From the NCBI GenBank assembly GCA_025201345.1, contig JAIXMG010000001.1, positions 1,736,001 to 1,800,000 of the forward strand: a stretch of 64,000 nucleotides of DNA. Reading direction: 5' to 3'. The stretch comes from Thamnidium elegans (Eukaryota > Mucoromycota > Mucoromycetes > Mucorales > Mucoraceae). Below the pieces are notes generated by a model, which saw only the letters and a program-made list of their open reading frames with translations, ran no database searches and was not told the DNA's origin. The position numbers were made by a program, and so were the translations under genes. Shown here one piece after another: positions 27,507-39,131 of the stretch (within the stretch, counting starts at the first letter, position 1; each line of letters begins with the position of its first letter).

Positions 27507-27883
27507 GAATATTAACTTACAGTAGAGGTTGCTGTGCTTGAGGTACAAGTAACTGATACCTTCGTGAGTGAAACAAGGTAAAGGAATTGTCTCATCTTCT
27601 GCCTCCGAAATCTAATGTTTTTTTTAAAAAAAAATGTGTACGTGTTTTAGTAACGATGTAACTTTTTTTTCATCTCTCGCTCTCTCCCTCTCGTTTTATT
27701 TATTTTTACCAAGGGCATAAACTTTTCTACAGCGCTCATAGGAATGTCACCTCGATAATTACGAGAAATAAGAACCTTTCCCTTAAGGTCCAAAATAAAA
27801 ACTACACAGACACATAAAATAAGTTCATCTAGTTTTAACATGCAATACATTACATCTTTTATCTACTTACTAGCAGAAGCCAT
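26017..27883 (-). CDS. APM1: AP-1 clathrin adaptor complex subunit mu (APM1)
   Basis: Eight exons (27871-27883, 27710-27801, 27521-27611, 27089-27432, 26895-27024, 26389-26820, 26167-26316, 26017-26081) give 438 codons in consistent phase, the normal mu1 length. The first exon is only 13 nt (MASA plus one base). The N-terminal longin domain starts IFILDLKGKVLISRNYRGD. The C-terminal mu-homology domain binds YxxPhi cargo signals and includes EDVKFHQCVRLSRFENDRTI, IPPDGDFELMSYR and GYQALPWVRYITQNGDYQ. Wording is closer to mu1 than to mu2 or mu3. The protein selects cargo at the trans-Golgi network and endosomes, working with the Rab5-type GTPase and sorting genes found nearby. Confidence 0.95.
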
Positions 27884-28021
27884 GATTCAAAATAAAATTG
27901 TTATTAGATGAAGAAGAGAAGAAAAAAAAGGAATAAATAATAAAACACGCTGGGTGAATACAATTTTTTTTTTTTAAAAAGTACGGAACTTGAATAAAGT
28001 ATATGAGTTTATTTTATAACT

Positions 28022-29266
28022 TTAAATCAAATTTACGCTGCCATCTTGCATATAAATAGGCTTTAAAGCATGCTGTCTTCTATAGTTTGCAAAACTTTCC
28101 AATACCAGTGGTTTAAATAAAGGATTGATGCCACATCCTGTAATATTTAACCATTGTAAATCTGGTAATGATTGAACCAAGTGCCGTATACCATTTTCAT
28201 CTACTTGGTTTAAAAATGCCAAAGATACATATCGTAATTGCTTACAACTAGACGATAGTAACCGCATAGAGCTATTGGTAATATTCCAACATCTACTGAC
28301 GTGTAATAGCTTCAATTTGGTACAGTGTGTTGCAATGGCCGTAACAACCTGATCTGAAACTTCGTAAATGGTATCCAACCGTATATGTGTCAATGTCCTT
28401 CCCCAGTACACAATCAACTTTTCTAAACTCTGCTGTGACATATTCATATTGTATCCAAGATCTAAGTGGCGTAAATTAGAAGTACCAAACTGCGTTTTTT
28501 CAAACCGCATTAAACTTTCTATCGCAACTGGGGTTAAGTCTCTTAATAAACTAATCCAAATGCCCTTTAAAGGTCTAGCATGATTTGGATATTTCTTTTT
28601 GGCATTTGCCAATTGAACTAATACATCATCTTGTAAGTTTTCACAACCAGAGATATACAAGTACTCTAAACCAGGACACTGAGATAACACAGATACCATT
28701 TGATCTGTAGTGACTAGAGTTAACCACTCGTATTCCTTTTCAGTATCATCCATTTCTAAATAATTTTCATGTGCTTGTTGTTGTTGTTGTTGTTGTTGTT
28801 GGTCCGACATTGGTGTATCGATACCTTCTAAACCTGTCAAATTAAAATTGACACGCTCAAGTCGTACATATCCTCGTGTACTCGGTTGTAACTGATCGTC
28901 GTTGGCAACCACAGTTTGATTCAAGTAACTTGTCAATTGCGCAGAAATAAGTTTTGGGGAAGGTTTTAAAACAAGGGAAGTAATGTGTGAACCAAACTGA
29001 AATTGAGGGTTAGAGACTGTTTTTACCAATGCTATCCAATGAGGTAAAGTACGAATATAAATATGCTTGTACAGGATGGGCATGGTTGTGGCGTACCATA
29101 ATTGACTAACATGGCTAATGGAAGGTAAACTGGAACGTGGTAGATAATCTATAATCTTTTTCACGATTTCGGGTGGAAATAAAAGTTGTCGAGTAGGCGT
29201 GTTGTTAGAGTAAAGTAAAGTCATTGGAGATTCAGTAGATTCTGTATTAAGCCAAAATATACGCAT
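28022..29266 (-). CDS. F-box/leucine-rich-repeat protein
   Basis: Single exon, 414 codons. An F-box lies near residues 28-75 (LLFPPEIVKKIIDYLPRSSL, later WYATTMPILYKHIYI). Degenerate leucine-rich repeats of the cysteine-containing type follow (LEYLYISGCENLQDD, LRHLDLGYNMNMS, LKLLHVSRCWNIT, LQWLNITGCG). A poly-glutamine stretch of nine residues interrupts the middle. Such proteins are substrate receptors of SCF (Skp1-cullin-F-box) ubiquitin ligases; the substrate cannot be guessed. It is not the same as the second F-box/LRR gene at 57-58.6 kb. A downstream ATG at codon 15 could also serve as start. Confidence 0.8.
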   Translation of the reverse strand: MRIFWLNTESTESPMTLLYSNNTPTRQLLFPPEIVKKIIDYLPRSSLPSISHVSQLWYATTMPILYKHIYIRTLPHWIALVKTVSNPQFQFGSHITSLVLKPSPKLISAQLTSYLNQTVVANDDQLQPSTRGYVRLERVNFNLTGLEGIDTPMSDQQQQQQQQQAHENYLEMDDTEKEYEWLTLVTTDQMVSVLSQCPGLEYLYISGCENLQDDVLVQLANAKKKYPNHARPLKGIWISLLRDLTPVAIESLMRFEKTQFGTSNLRHLDLGYNMNMSQQSLEKLIVYWGRTLTHIRLDTIYEVSDQVVTAIATHCTKLKLLHVSRCWNITNSSMRLLSSSCKQLRYVSLAFLNQVDENGIRHLVQSLPDLQWLNITGCGINPLFKPLVLESFANYRRQHALKPIYMQDGSVNLI

Positions 29267-29389
29267 TAGAAAGAAAATTGAGAAGAAACACGTTTTTTAA
29301 TATATGTTTTTTTTTAGGAGTTAAAATAGAAAAAAAGAAAAGGAGGGTATTGAAATAAATGAGAGAAAAGGTGTGTGATTTTTTTTTCT

Positions 29390-30308
29390 TTAGCAAGCGC
29401 AAGAGCTAGAGTTATTGGAAGATTGTTGCATCAAATTAACACCATGGTTAAGACCAGTTGGGTTTCTACCAGTACCTCTACTACCAGATGAATGCATATT
29501 TTCCAAAGGAATTTTCTTTGCAATAGCGGCAAATAAAGTATCAACGTTATAAGCAGATTTAGCACTAGTTTCAAAAAACAAAAGACCGGCTTCATCTGCA
29601 TAAGCTTGTGCATCCTCTTTAGGCACTTGTCTTTCGTTCTCTTCAGTACTTTCTCCTTGTTCTTCTTGTCCCTCTACATCATCCTTTGCTAAATCAAGTT
29701 TGTTACCAACAAGTGCAATCACAATATCTGTGTTAGCTTGTCTTTGTAATTCTTTAACCCAAGATTTAGCCTTATCAAGTGTAGACTAAAAAAAAAGAAA
29801 TATGAGTAAAAAATAATAAATGTATTTGATATTCAACTTACGGCTTTGGTAATATCGTAAACAACAATAGCTGCTTGAGAATTACGATAATACATGGGAG
29901 CAAGTGAGTGAAAACGTTCTTGACCTGCTGTATCCCAAATTTCAAACTTGATCGTTCTATCATCAGTGGCACACTTTTGTGTTAAAAAGGCAGCTACCAA
30001 AAAAAATAATAATAATATATAAGTAACTATTCTAAATATTATTATGTGTTGTAGTACCTCCAATAGTTGGTTCTCTGTTCTCAACATAATCTCGGTTAAC
30101 GAATCGAAGTACAAGACTAGATTTACCGACTGCTGATTCACCTTTTTTTTTAAATAGTAGTATTAGTATACAAAAAAAAAAAAAAAAAAAAAAAAAGAAG
30201 TCGTAAGGTTTTATTTTTTTTAATACCTAATAAGACAAGTTTAACTTGCTTTGGTTTTCCTGTACTGTTACTTGTAGCAGGAACTTCAATACCAGAACTA
30301 GATGACAT
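29390..30308 (-). CDS. Rab5-type small GTPase (Vps21/Ypt5 family)
   Basis: Five exons (30227-30308, 30058-30141, 29842-29993, 29785 down to 29390) encode 237 residues; the last exon holds the second half. G motifs are visible: GESAVGKSS, the Rab5-specific effector segment [27 protein letters not shown] and ETSAK. The C-terminus ends CAC for double prenylation. Rab5 drives early-endosome fusion and endosomal sorting. An acidic insert of roughly 17 residues ([19 protein letters not shown]) follows the NKLD motif, making the protein longer than the usual 200-220 residues. The start is 191 bp from the divergent APSES factor gene. Confidence 0.93.
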
Positions 30309-30499
30309 TTTCTTTTTTTATTTGTGTATAAAGAAGAAGAAAGAAGAAGAAAAAAAAAAGGGGGGGGGGGAGAAAAAAATAATAAGTAAATGAAAATGCA
30401 CGTGCTACCCTTATTACATACTATTTTGGCTGTCTACGAAATTAAAAAAGTTTTTTTTTTCCTCTTCTTTTTTTTTTTTAATAAAGTAAAAAAAAAAAC

Positions 30500-32442
30500 A
30501 TGGCACAAATCTATAAAGCAACTTACTCTGGTGTACCAGTGTATGAAATGACCTGTAACAATGTAGCAGTTATGAGAAGAAGAAATGACTCTTACTTAAA
30601 CGCGACGCAGATACTAAAAGTAGCCGAATTTGATAAACCACAAAGAACTCGCATTTTAGAAAAAGAAGTGCAAACCGGACAACATGAAAAAGTACAAGGT
30701 GGATATGGAAAATACCAAGGTAAAAGTTGCACCCCAAATTGATGTGCTTCTACTATATTACACGCACACTTTTTGTTAGATAAAACATTTGTATTGAGTA
30801 TTTTAGGATAGGAACGTGGGTTCCGTTTGAGAAAGGTGTTGCTTTAGCAGAGCATTATCATGTGGATAACGTGTTACGTCCTATCTTTGATTTTATTAGA
30901 GGAGACGAGAGTCCTCCCTTGGCACCAAAGCATGTGACGGCCGCCTCTACTCGTCCGCGAAAGATACGTAACAGTGAACCGAAACGGAAAAAGGCCAGTG
31001 CAAAACGAGAAGAAAGAATGACACTGCCATTGGAAGAAAACGATGGCGATGTGTCTGGTTTTAGTTTATATGATTTCAGTTTGGATAGAAAGAGGAATAG
31101 ATTCATGTTGGAAGAATCAGATCAAGATGATTTAGATGGCACTTATGCCCAAAAATTACTTCAGTATTTTATTTCTGACGATTCTGGTATACCTGCTATT
31201 TTATTAAGGCCTCCTGCTGATCTTGATGTCAATGTGATTATTGACGATGAGGGACATACTAGTTTGCATTGGGCTGCTGCTATGGGAAGGTTAAAGCTTG
31301 TTAATATCTTGATTGAATTGGGCGCTGATATCTATCGTGTTAATTATAAAGGCCAAACTGCTTTAATGCGATCTGTATTATTTACCAATAATTTCGACTC
31401 CAAATCGTTCTTGTATTTGATTGAAATGTTGAAAAAGACTATATTTAATATCGATAAAAAGGATCAAACTGTATTTCATCATGTGTCCTCTACTGCTAGT
31501 TGGAAAGGAAAAGTACACGCTTCAAGATACTATATGGAGTGCTTAATTGAGACATTATCTGGTAATCAATCTGAATTAATCTCTATACTAAATGTGCAAG
31601 ATGTATATGGTGATACGGCGTTATCAATTGCTGCTAGAATTGGTAATAAGAAATTGGTACGGTTATTGATGGAGGCTGGAGCAAGTACAGAGATATCAAA
31701 TGAAGAAGGTATGACGGCGCAAGATTATCTGTCTGAAGTAGAAAGAAATAATCGATTTCAACCACCTATTCATCATTCGCCTACTACGTCACATCATGAA
31801 CTCGATAGTATAAATAATTATCCAACCGCTAGTTCTGCTAGAACTGATTTACCTGCTAGGTCAAGATTAAGAGCTACAGTAGAATCTTTATGTAAAAAGA
31901 TCATTATCAGTGACCGATCACAACCACCTGTTATTTCTCAGTTATTTGATAACTTTACTGGAAACTATGAACGCGAACTAATACAAAAGGATCACTTGAT
32001 TAAAGAAAAGAAAAATGAATTACAAACAGCTAAAAAGAGATTGTTAGGTACACAACATACGTTTGATCAGATTCAGTTTGATCCTATTCGTTTAAATTCA
32101 ATTGAAAATGAAGCAGATCGATTATCTAGCTTATTAAAAAAACAATCATTACAAATACAAAAGGAATATATTTCTTTGTTAATATCTCAACATGAAAAAG
32201 AAGAAACAGATACAGAACAATTAGACGCTCAACAATTGGCTGCTCAGCTAAAGCAGTTGCAAGAAAATAGAAAATCATTCACAGATAGATTAATGAAACT
32301 TCGATTACAAACGCCTACTCAACGTCATCAAGAGTATAAACGTTTAATTTCAATGTGTTGTAACGTAGCTTATGAAAATGTTGATTTAATGTTGTTACCA
32401 TTATTATCTTCATTTGATGAATTAGGTGAATCAACCGTTTAA
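30500..32442 (+). CDS. MBP1: APSES-type cell-cycle transcription factor (MBP1/RES family)
   Basis: Two exons (30500-30719, 30812-32442) encode 616 residues. An N-terminal APSES/KilA-N DNA-binding domain (about 1-105; [22 protein letters not shown], then [13 protein letters not shown]) is followed by a basic stretch. Ankyrin repeats follow at about 219-250 ([20 protein letters not shown]) and 338-370 ([20 protein letters not shown]), then a C-terminal coiled coil (about 465-545). This is the architecture of Mbp1/Swi4 and fission-yeast Res1/Res2, DNA-binding subunits of the MBF/SBF G1-S regulator. The intron sits inside the DNA-binding domain. It ends 31 bp from the convergent SPOUT1-like gene. 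Confidence 0.9.
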
Positions 32443-32473
32443 AATGATAATATAATACAATTTATTTATTTAT

Positions 32474-33723
32474 TTATTTTCCTTTGTTCATAATAACGGG
32501 TTTTAATACAGACATGACCATCATCATGGATTCTTCTAAACGAACAGTTCTTGTACCACTCTTTGCATTAGGATCAATAAATAAATCAAATAATTCTGCT
32601 GCGTCTTCTCCTCCAACCTTTAAATCTTGATCTGCTTCAATAGCTTCTTGTAATCCGCCCACAGGTCCACCGAAAGCGATCAATAAATGTCTATTTTTTC
32701 ATTGTTTAGTTTTTTTTTTTTTTTTTTTTTTTCTGTGTCATAAATAGCAAAAACTTACTCGAATGGCTTAATCTTATTTTCAATATCACAGTTATACATA
32801 TCTTCTCCGTCACGATCACTGACACCAATGGAATAATCATATCCATCTTCATAAGGACACTCAGTCATGACACGAGAAAATGAAGAAGCCAAACGAATAT
32901 TGTAACCCCAATAAAGACCGTTCTTTTCACGAGGGACTTTAGGGCTGACTACTTTAGCAGCAATAGGCTTTTGTCCTTTACGAGTATCAGCAGCAGAGAT
33001 AGCTTCACTTAACTCGACAGTGACACGTACACCAGCTTGTACAGCACGATCAATACGAGCACGTCTAAACAATCCGATATCTACCAAGGTACTATCTGTT
33101 TCACCTGTTTTATCTAATGTAACACCTTCACGATAGTTTGTAATTTCTTCCATACCAGGATGATGAGGTACGTCCAAAGGAGGTAATAAACCTGCGAACT
33201 TTAAATCGGGACTGATAGGTACCAATTGCTTACGAAGGTATTGAGGTGTTTCCATATATTGAAATACGCGAGCAAGAAATAAGTTGGGATTGATCTTGGA
33301 TTGTGTAGTTTGAACTTTATCTTCATAAACAACAATTTCATCCACTGCGAAAATAACAAGAGCTCTTGCGATCTATACACACATTTTAGATATATTATAC
33401 TTGTATATATATTTATGTATTTTTACCTGTCCGGCGAGAATAGTCTTCATTTCAATAGTAGGTGCACTATCAATAATACTACTAGGAATAGCTAAACTGG
33501 TGGTATACTTTCTAGGTTTACAAGATAAAATCTCTTTGGATTTTTTGACGTCTTGTGTTGGCATATATCGTTTAGCAGGTCTTTCCTTTCCATAGTCAGG
33601 TCCAGAAGCTTCCTTGTTTTCAAAGTTACGCTTCTTGCGCTATATTGGTAATATGTTAGTTTAAGTAGTCTTTTTATCGAGATCTGTATTTTGTTACTTT
33701 ACCGATCTATAAAAATCAACCAT
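32474..33723 (-). CDS. SPOUT1/C9orf114-like RNA methyltransferase
   Basis: Four exons (33703-33723, 33427-33639, 32759-33372, 32474-32690) encode 354 residues; the first exon is 21 nt (MVDFYRS). Conserved blocks of the DUF171/SPOUT family are clear: LAGQIARALVIFAVDEIVVYED, QYMETPQYLRKQLVPISPDLKFAGLLPPLD, NGLYWGYNIRLASSFS and the knot region HLLIAFGGPVGG. Human SPOUT1 (CENP-32) is reported to methylate large-subunit rRNA and to matter for spindle organisation; the fungal protein probably acts in ribosome maturation (inference). A Lys/Arg-rich N-terminus suits RNA binding and nuclear entry. Confidence 0.87.
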
Positions 33724-34696
33724 AGTATATTGTGTTGTATGAAGAAGAAAAAAAAAAGAAAAAAAAATTCAGTTGTTCTCTCCGATAAGAAACATGAAAT
33801 TTCTGTGGCTTTTTTTTATTTAATGAACGCTCGCATAAATCACTTTTGTTTATACGGCAATCGCATCACTTTATGGATTTAGTGAAGACCTTTTTTTCAG
33901 CTGTAAAAATCAAATTCTCTTCAGAAAAGAGAAACCGTGTATGAAATGGTGATGTAGTGGAATAAAGGTTCTCATACCGGAATAACCTCCTCCTTCCAGC
34001 TGTACTTTACACTGTACTGAAACAAAAGCAAAAACAAAAAAAGGTAGCTCCACATAGGTTTTATAAGCTATAAAAAAAAATCGTCTTTTGCAGTCGCAAC
34101 CAACTGGGGGGTTTTTTATCACCAAGTGACATAGTAATTGGGGTTTCAAAATGACTTGCATTGCATAGTTACGGATGCAATGAGATCCATTTATAACTGT
34201 AGGGTTAGAGTAAATATTGTATTATGTCTATCAAAAAGGATAGTAAATCGATAATTTTTTCCCTTGCTGTCAAGGACACGACAAACGAAAATATTAAGCG
34301 TTTATTTACGTTTGTGACGTTTGTTACACTTGGCAACTCTAATTATTTTGAGGCGTTACAGGTTATGTGCGCACAGATAGATTAAAGTTTTGGGCTTTGG
34401 TAGCAGTATAAAGGGGAGGATTGTACTAGCAATTCTTTTATTTTATTTTAATGCTGCTAGAAGTAACTTTTATCGCTGCTGTTTTTTTTTTTTTTGTCTA
34501 TGCTTCTTGACAATCACAAGCTGTTTTTTTTTGTATTACTTTGTATACCCCCGCAACAACCACTCACATCAGCATGATTTCATTGTTTGAGCGGCGCTGT
34601 TTGTTTCGACGTCATTTGCCCTGAGACAGCAAGTTTATAAAAAAACAAACAGTTTTTTACTTTTTCTTTTTCTTTTTCTTTTTTTATTATCAAAAA
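33724..34696. other. Intergenic, shared upstream region of SPOUT1-like and PX genes
   Basis: About 970 bp separate two divergent genes. No gene was seen. A pyrimidine-rich block (repeated CTTTTT units, 34661-34686) lies directly before the PX-protein start codon. Short open frames have no family features. Confidence 0.55.
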
Positions 34697-37203
34697 ATGG
34701 ATTTTACACCGAAACAACTGCACTACTTTAAAAGAGAGTTAATCTCTTACCAACTAGATAGTGAAATTAATAAACTTATTACAAGTGCCGATATCTCGAC
34801 ACTACTTGATATTACAGAAGAGGAGATCAAACGAGAGTTTCCTTTCCTTCGTTACATCTTTACTAATATCGTGATTGAATTTCCTTTGCTCAAACATACA
34901 TGTGATACCAACTTTTGGACCAAATGTAAAGTGTTTTTAAACGAATTTAATAAAGTGCAACTGGATTCGTATTTTGCTCCTCGTGATACAGAAGGTTCCT
35001 TACAAAGAAAAGCTATTAAACACAAGGTTCAAAAGTCTCTTGTGTTTGCATTTTGTGCTAGTATCAAGACATTTCAAGGTAATGAAGAAAGTATTCGAGT
35101 GACCAATTTACCTCAGATGACAGAAGGACAAGATCAACTACAACAGCCGGAACAACAACATAAATCTTGTTTAACTGTAAATATTGTTACTGTAAGAGAG
35201 ATTAAAGAAAAAAAGACGTTACGTGAATTATCACATGCAGAGTTTTTGATGGAGACCTATTTACCGAATCAAAAGGAAGCTATTTATGTAGCAAGACGTC
35301 ATGGCGATTTTAGACGACTTCGTGATGAATTAAAGCAAGAGTTTAAAAATTTCGATATACCTCCTGTGCCTTCTAAATCTGCTAATACTACTCATCAGCA
35401 TGGATATCGTGAAAATGATCGATTATTGTTACGTGCTTGGTTACATCAAATTGTAGGAGAAAAAGAAAATATGAGTAAATCACAACATTTGATTTCTATG
35501 TCACAGCCTGTAACATTATTCTTGTCACAAAATCCAATTACGTTTACAGTGGAAGAAGAAAAGGATTGTTTACAACGTGAAAGGTTTGATCAAGAGAGGT
35601 TAATGGAACAACAAAAGTTTAAACAAGAGTTGGATAGAAGAGTATTTGAATTAACAGAGACACTTGATGTATTAAAGAAGCAAATTATTGAACCAGGTGG
35701 ATTAATACATGTATTTGAAGTTATTAAATCAACAAAAGATTTAAAGGATTTACCGTTATCTTTAAAAAAAGTATTTGAGTGGGGACGTATCAAGTAAAGT
35801 TTTAAATCAAGTGGTAGTTTAGTAGTATATTTTATTAACATTCTTATATATAGTTTCGCTTTTGCTTTACATAAACAATTTGTAACTTCTGATATCGCTT
35901 CTGAGAACTTGAATAATTTATGTCGTACTCATGGTTTAATTCCTTACAGAACTATGGCCGTTATCCTCAAGTTCTCTAACCCAATGTCTATGGTGAAAGG
36001 TATTCTTGATCTATTTTTAGCACAACCATTTGGTGGTAGAAGTTTATTTCAAAGGTAAATATCGGATATATATATATAAAGTTAAATGAGTAGCTAATAT
36101 AATATACACACAGAATCATCATTTCTAATATGAATGAAGAATCAAAATCGTTTCAAAAAGACATTGAATTACTTGAAACCAAAATTCAAGACAAGATGGT
36201 GTGTACTAAACTATACCATGCAGTTCGAACTATTGTACCGGAAAACGATAAATTCAGAGACCAAGAATCTGATATGATGGAAGTACTTTCATTACTTGAA
36301 AACGATGTTATTGAACCTGTTCTTAATGATGAACAAAAGACTCGTATAATTGCTAGTAAAAGACTATTAAAGAGAACTATTCAATTATGGGAATTATACG
36401 CACGTCAGTATGAACAAGAACTCATGATGAATCTAGTATTTCAAGGTGTCACTGGTGAATTACTAAAAGAATTTATAGCCGTGTTTTATCAACCATTGGC
36501 TGAAGTATATAAGGCGGCAGATATTGGTACCACCATACGTCATGTGTCCACGTTTTTAGACGATTTGATTCAAGTTATTAAACAAGACAAAGAAGGTTAC
36601 AATGTATCCGATACCATTCAGTTATTTATTGATCTCGTCGAGAGACATGAACAACATTTTTATGATTTTGTACATAATGTACACAGTCAAGAAGCATCTA
36701 AAGTATTTGATGAGTTAATTCAATATGTAGATAAATTATTTACCTTTTTTGCGCATGGTATACCTGGAAAGATCGATATGAATTACTGCATAGAAAGAGC
36801 TGGTTATGAGTCCAGTACGGATTTAAAATTATTAGAAGATGAAATCAATTCAATTTGTGACTATAGATACAGACAAAAGATGTATCATTTTGAAAGGACT
36901 CGTCGTAAATTGATGGTGCAACAACAACAAAGAGATGAAATATTTAACTATATACCTAAAAGTAGTGAAATGATGGGTGTATTAGAAGACTTTGAAGAGT
37001 TTGAATATAGTCAAACGCACGATAGTAGTAGTAGTAGTGAAGATGAAGGTTATGATGATGATGACTTATCTACTATACCTTCCAGAAGAAGTAGTAAAAG
37101 TAGCGGTAGTCATGTATCTCATAAAGGACTAGATAAACCTGAATTAAATATGATACCTAAAATAGTACCATTCTTTGTAAATGATATTATTGACATAATG
37201 TAA
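34697..37203 (+). CDS. PX-domain protein with DUF3818/PXB regions (yeast Lec1/YPR097W-like)
   Basis: Three exons (34697-35793, 35854-36054, 36114-37203) encode 795 residues. The N-terminal region (MDFTPKQLHYFKRELI) matches the PX-associated domain. A PX-like lipid-binding domain spans about 157-260 (SCLTVNIVTVREIKEKKTLR, then RHGDFRRLRDEL). The large C-terminal DUF3818-type region includes FALHKQFVTSDIASENLNNL and RTMAVILKFSNPMSMVKGIL. It closes in an acidic/Ser-rich segment and the hydrophobic NMIPKIVPFFVNDIIDIM. Related yeast Lec1 affects lipid and ergosterol distribution at the cell cortex. Membrane lipid transport or tethering is inferred. The stop is 27 bp from the convergent HTH-Myb gene. 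Confidence 0.78.
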
Positions 37204-37230
37204 TTTATTAAAATAAAATATAATAAAAAA

Positions 37231-38184
37231 CTACCACCCTTGGGTACCAGATTTATTTGCACCACGTATCATTAAATCTCTTAATACTTGCCACCTTTTT
37301 TCACATACGCTAGCAGAATGTCTACCACGTAATTTTAATGCTGCTTCTTGCCATCTGCAGCCGCTTAATCGAGTCAATACATGAGCCATCAGTATCTTGT
37401 CATCTTCTATTGTCCAAGTTTCATAACCTTTGATGATATCATAATTTTGCTGTGGAGAAGAATCACTTAATGGTGGAGAATGTATTAAATCCCTATCAAT
37501 ATCCATGCTTTCAGTGTAACTTGATTCCTGTTGTCGTTGTTGTTGAGACGTATCGCGTGGTGGAGTAGGTAGACGCCATTTATCATGTTGCACGAATAAT
37601 GCTTCCTAATCATTATATTTGTGTGTTATTTATTTATTTTTTTGTAAAGGAGATTTAATTTTATATTCATACTTCTTTCTCAGGTTGCTGTGCCTTGTTT
37701 AATACATAGGCTATTAAATCTTTTGCAGATGGTCTTCTGGCTTTAATCTTTTCTTTTAATGTAGGTGCAGGTGTAGGTTTCTTTTTTGGTTTGTTAGAAT
37801 AAAGGGTATTTTTTTTTATTTTATTTTTTTACTTACTGATAATTCATCCTCGCTATCTATCAAATTTCCTTCACCATCATATTCAACTACTGGTTTTAAC
37901 TTTTCTATTGTTTTTTTTGGGGGTTAGTAAAGCAGTTGATATATATAGCATATATATATATATATATATATATAAAGACAAGTTGTACCTTTTCTGCTCA
38001 TTTTTCTGGGAATGGAGGGTGAACCTGTTTTTTGGAAATTTAAAATGATGCGACGTACACTAGGTTGGTTAACTCCACACATGCGAGCTATTTTCTTATC
38101 GGTAGCTCCAGCTTGGTGAGCTCCAATTATTAACCACCGTTTAGCTTCATTATTTTCAATAGATGTTATACTGTTGCCATGCAT
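37231..38184 (-). CDS. Transposase-type HTH plus Myb/SANT DNA-binding protein
   Basis: Four exons (37989-38184, 37837-37904, 37673-37780, 37231-37605) give 248 codons in phase. The N-terminus (about residues 14-62) is a helix-turn-helix: AKRWLIIGAHQAGATDKKIA, then MCGVNQPSVRRIILNFQKTG, SPSIPRK. This is the pattern of Tc1/mariner or IS630 transposase DNA-binding heads. A linker with acidic and Lys/Pro-rich parts follows. A Myb/SANT repeat ends the protein (about 185-238: ETWTIEDDKILMAHVLTRL, RWQEAALKL, CEKRWQVLRDLM). Two DNA-binding modules and no DDE catalytic domain suggest a transcription factor derived from a mobile element. A CCAAT box lies at 38295-38299. Exon 3 begins after an A-rich acceptor, which makes that junction the least certain. 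Confidence 0.7.
37941..37976. repeat. (TA)n microsatellite in the first intron of the HTH-Myb gene
   Basis: An almost pure TA dinucleotide run lies within the intron, close to the donor site. Confidence 0.8.
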
Positions 38185-38294
38185 TTTTTTTTCTATTTAT
38201 GTACAGGCTAAAGAGAGAAGGGGAGAAAGAGAGAAAAGGGAAAAAAAAATGAGTTTGAATAGTTTATAAATCGTGTGACACTAACACAAAGCAG

Positions 38295-38299
38295 CCAAT
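38295..38299. promoter_or_regulatory. CCAAT box upstream of the HTH-Myb gene
   Basis: A CCAAT pentamer in GCAGCCAATGACTGC lies about 110 bp before the HTH-Myb start codon, a usual distance for NF-Y binding. It is flanked by the imperfect inverted repeat GCAG/CTGC. Confidence 0.35.
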
Positions 38300-38490
38300 G
38301 ACTGCAATGAATCCAACGTCATTCCATCTAGTTACACGAAATCTAAAAGGCTTTCTCTATTTTGTGTGCGAACAAAAAGTACACATATTTTTTTATTTAC
38401 GCTTTATTTATTCGCTCTATTTACAAAAAGAAGGTGGTGTGTGTGTGTGTGTGGGGGGGGGGGTGATAAGTTGTTGTTGCTTTTTTCTTT

Positions 38491-38963
38491 TTATGTCTTG
38501 TCAGGTCTTTCAACAACATTTTCAAGTTTATCACCAAGCTTAATAAATGTGTGACGCAAAACACGAGTATCAACTAAAAGTTTCTTTCCAAGTTCTTGAA
38601 CAATAAGAGGATTAGCATCAAAATGCATAGCCCAATATCTAATTTTAAAAATTGTCAGCGACAGTTTTTTTTCCTCTTCTATACCAATTATTATTATTAT
38701 TTTTTACCTTCCATCGGTAAAATATTCTTGATGTCTCTTAATTCTATGAGGAATCTTCATATCGCCCCAGTTGTCAAAACCACGAACAACGCCACCACGG
38801 TTAAGAACTTGCTTTGCTGAACTCTTTAAGAGATCCTTTAAATTGCTCTAATGAAAAAAAATAAAACGTCAATTAAAAAACTTTTTTTTTTTTTGCTGAA
38901 TATCCTCAATCGTACCTCGACAATGTTATGACGTGCAATACAAACAAGTTCGTAGAATGGCAT
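38491..38963 (-). CDS. Mitochondrial small-subunit ribosomal protein bS6m (MRP17-like)
   Basis: Three exons (38916-38963, 38708-38847, 38491-38638) encode 111 residues. The start MPFYELVCIARHN and the later VVRGFDNWGDMKIPHRI and GRYWAMHFDANPLIVQEL are typical of S6 proteins in fungal mitochondria (yeast Mrp17). It binds 15S rRNA with bS18m in the platform of the small subunit. No long presequence is visible, which is usual for this family member. Confidence 0.88.
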
Positions 38964-39131
38964 CTCGATTAAACAAAAAAAAAAGAGTGTATACTAGAGA
39001 GAAAAAAAAAGTATCCCTGACAGATTGTTATCCCGGGGAGGGCGTTTTTTTTTAAAAAAAAGTAAGGAACAAGTCACATAACTCCGAAATATCAAAATAA
39101 CCATAAACTAAAGGAGTCCCAAATTAGTTAT

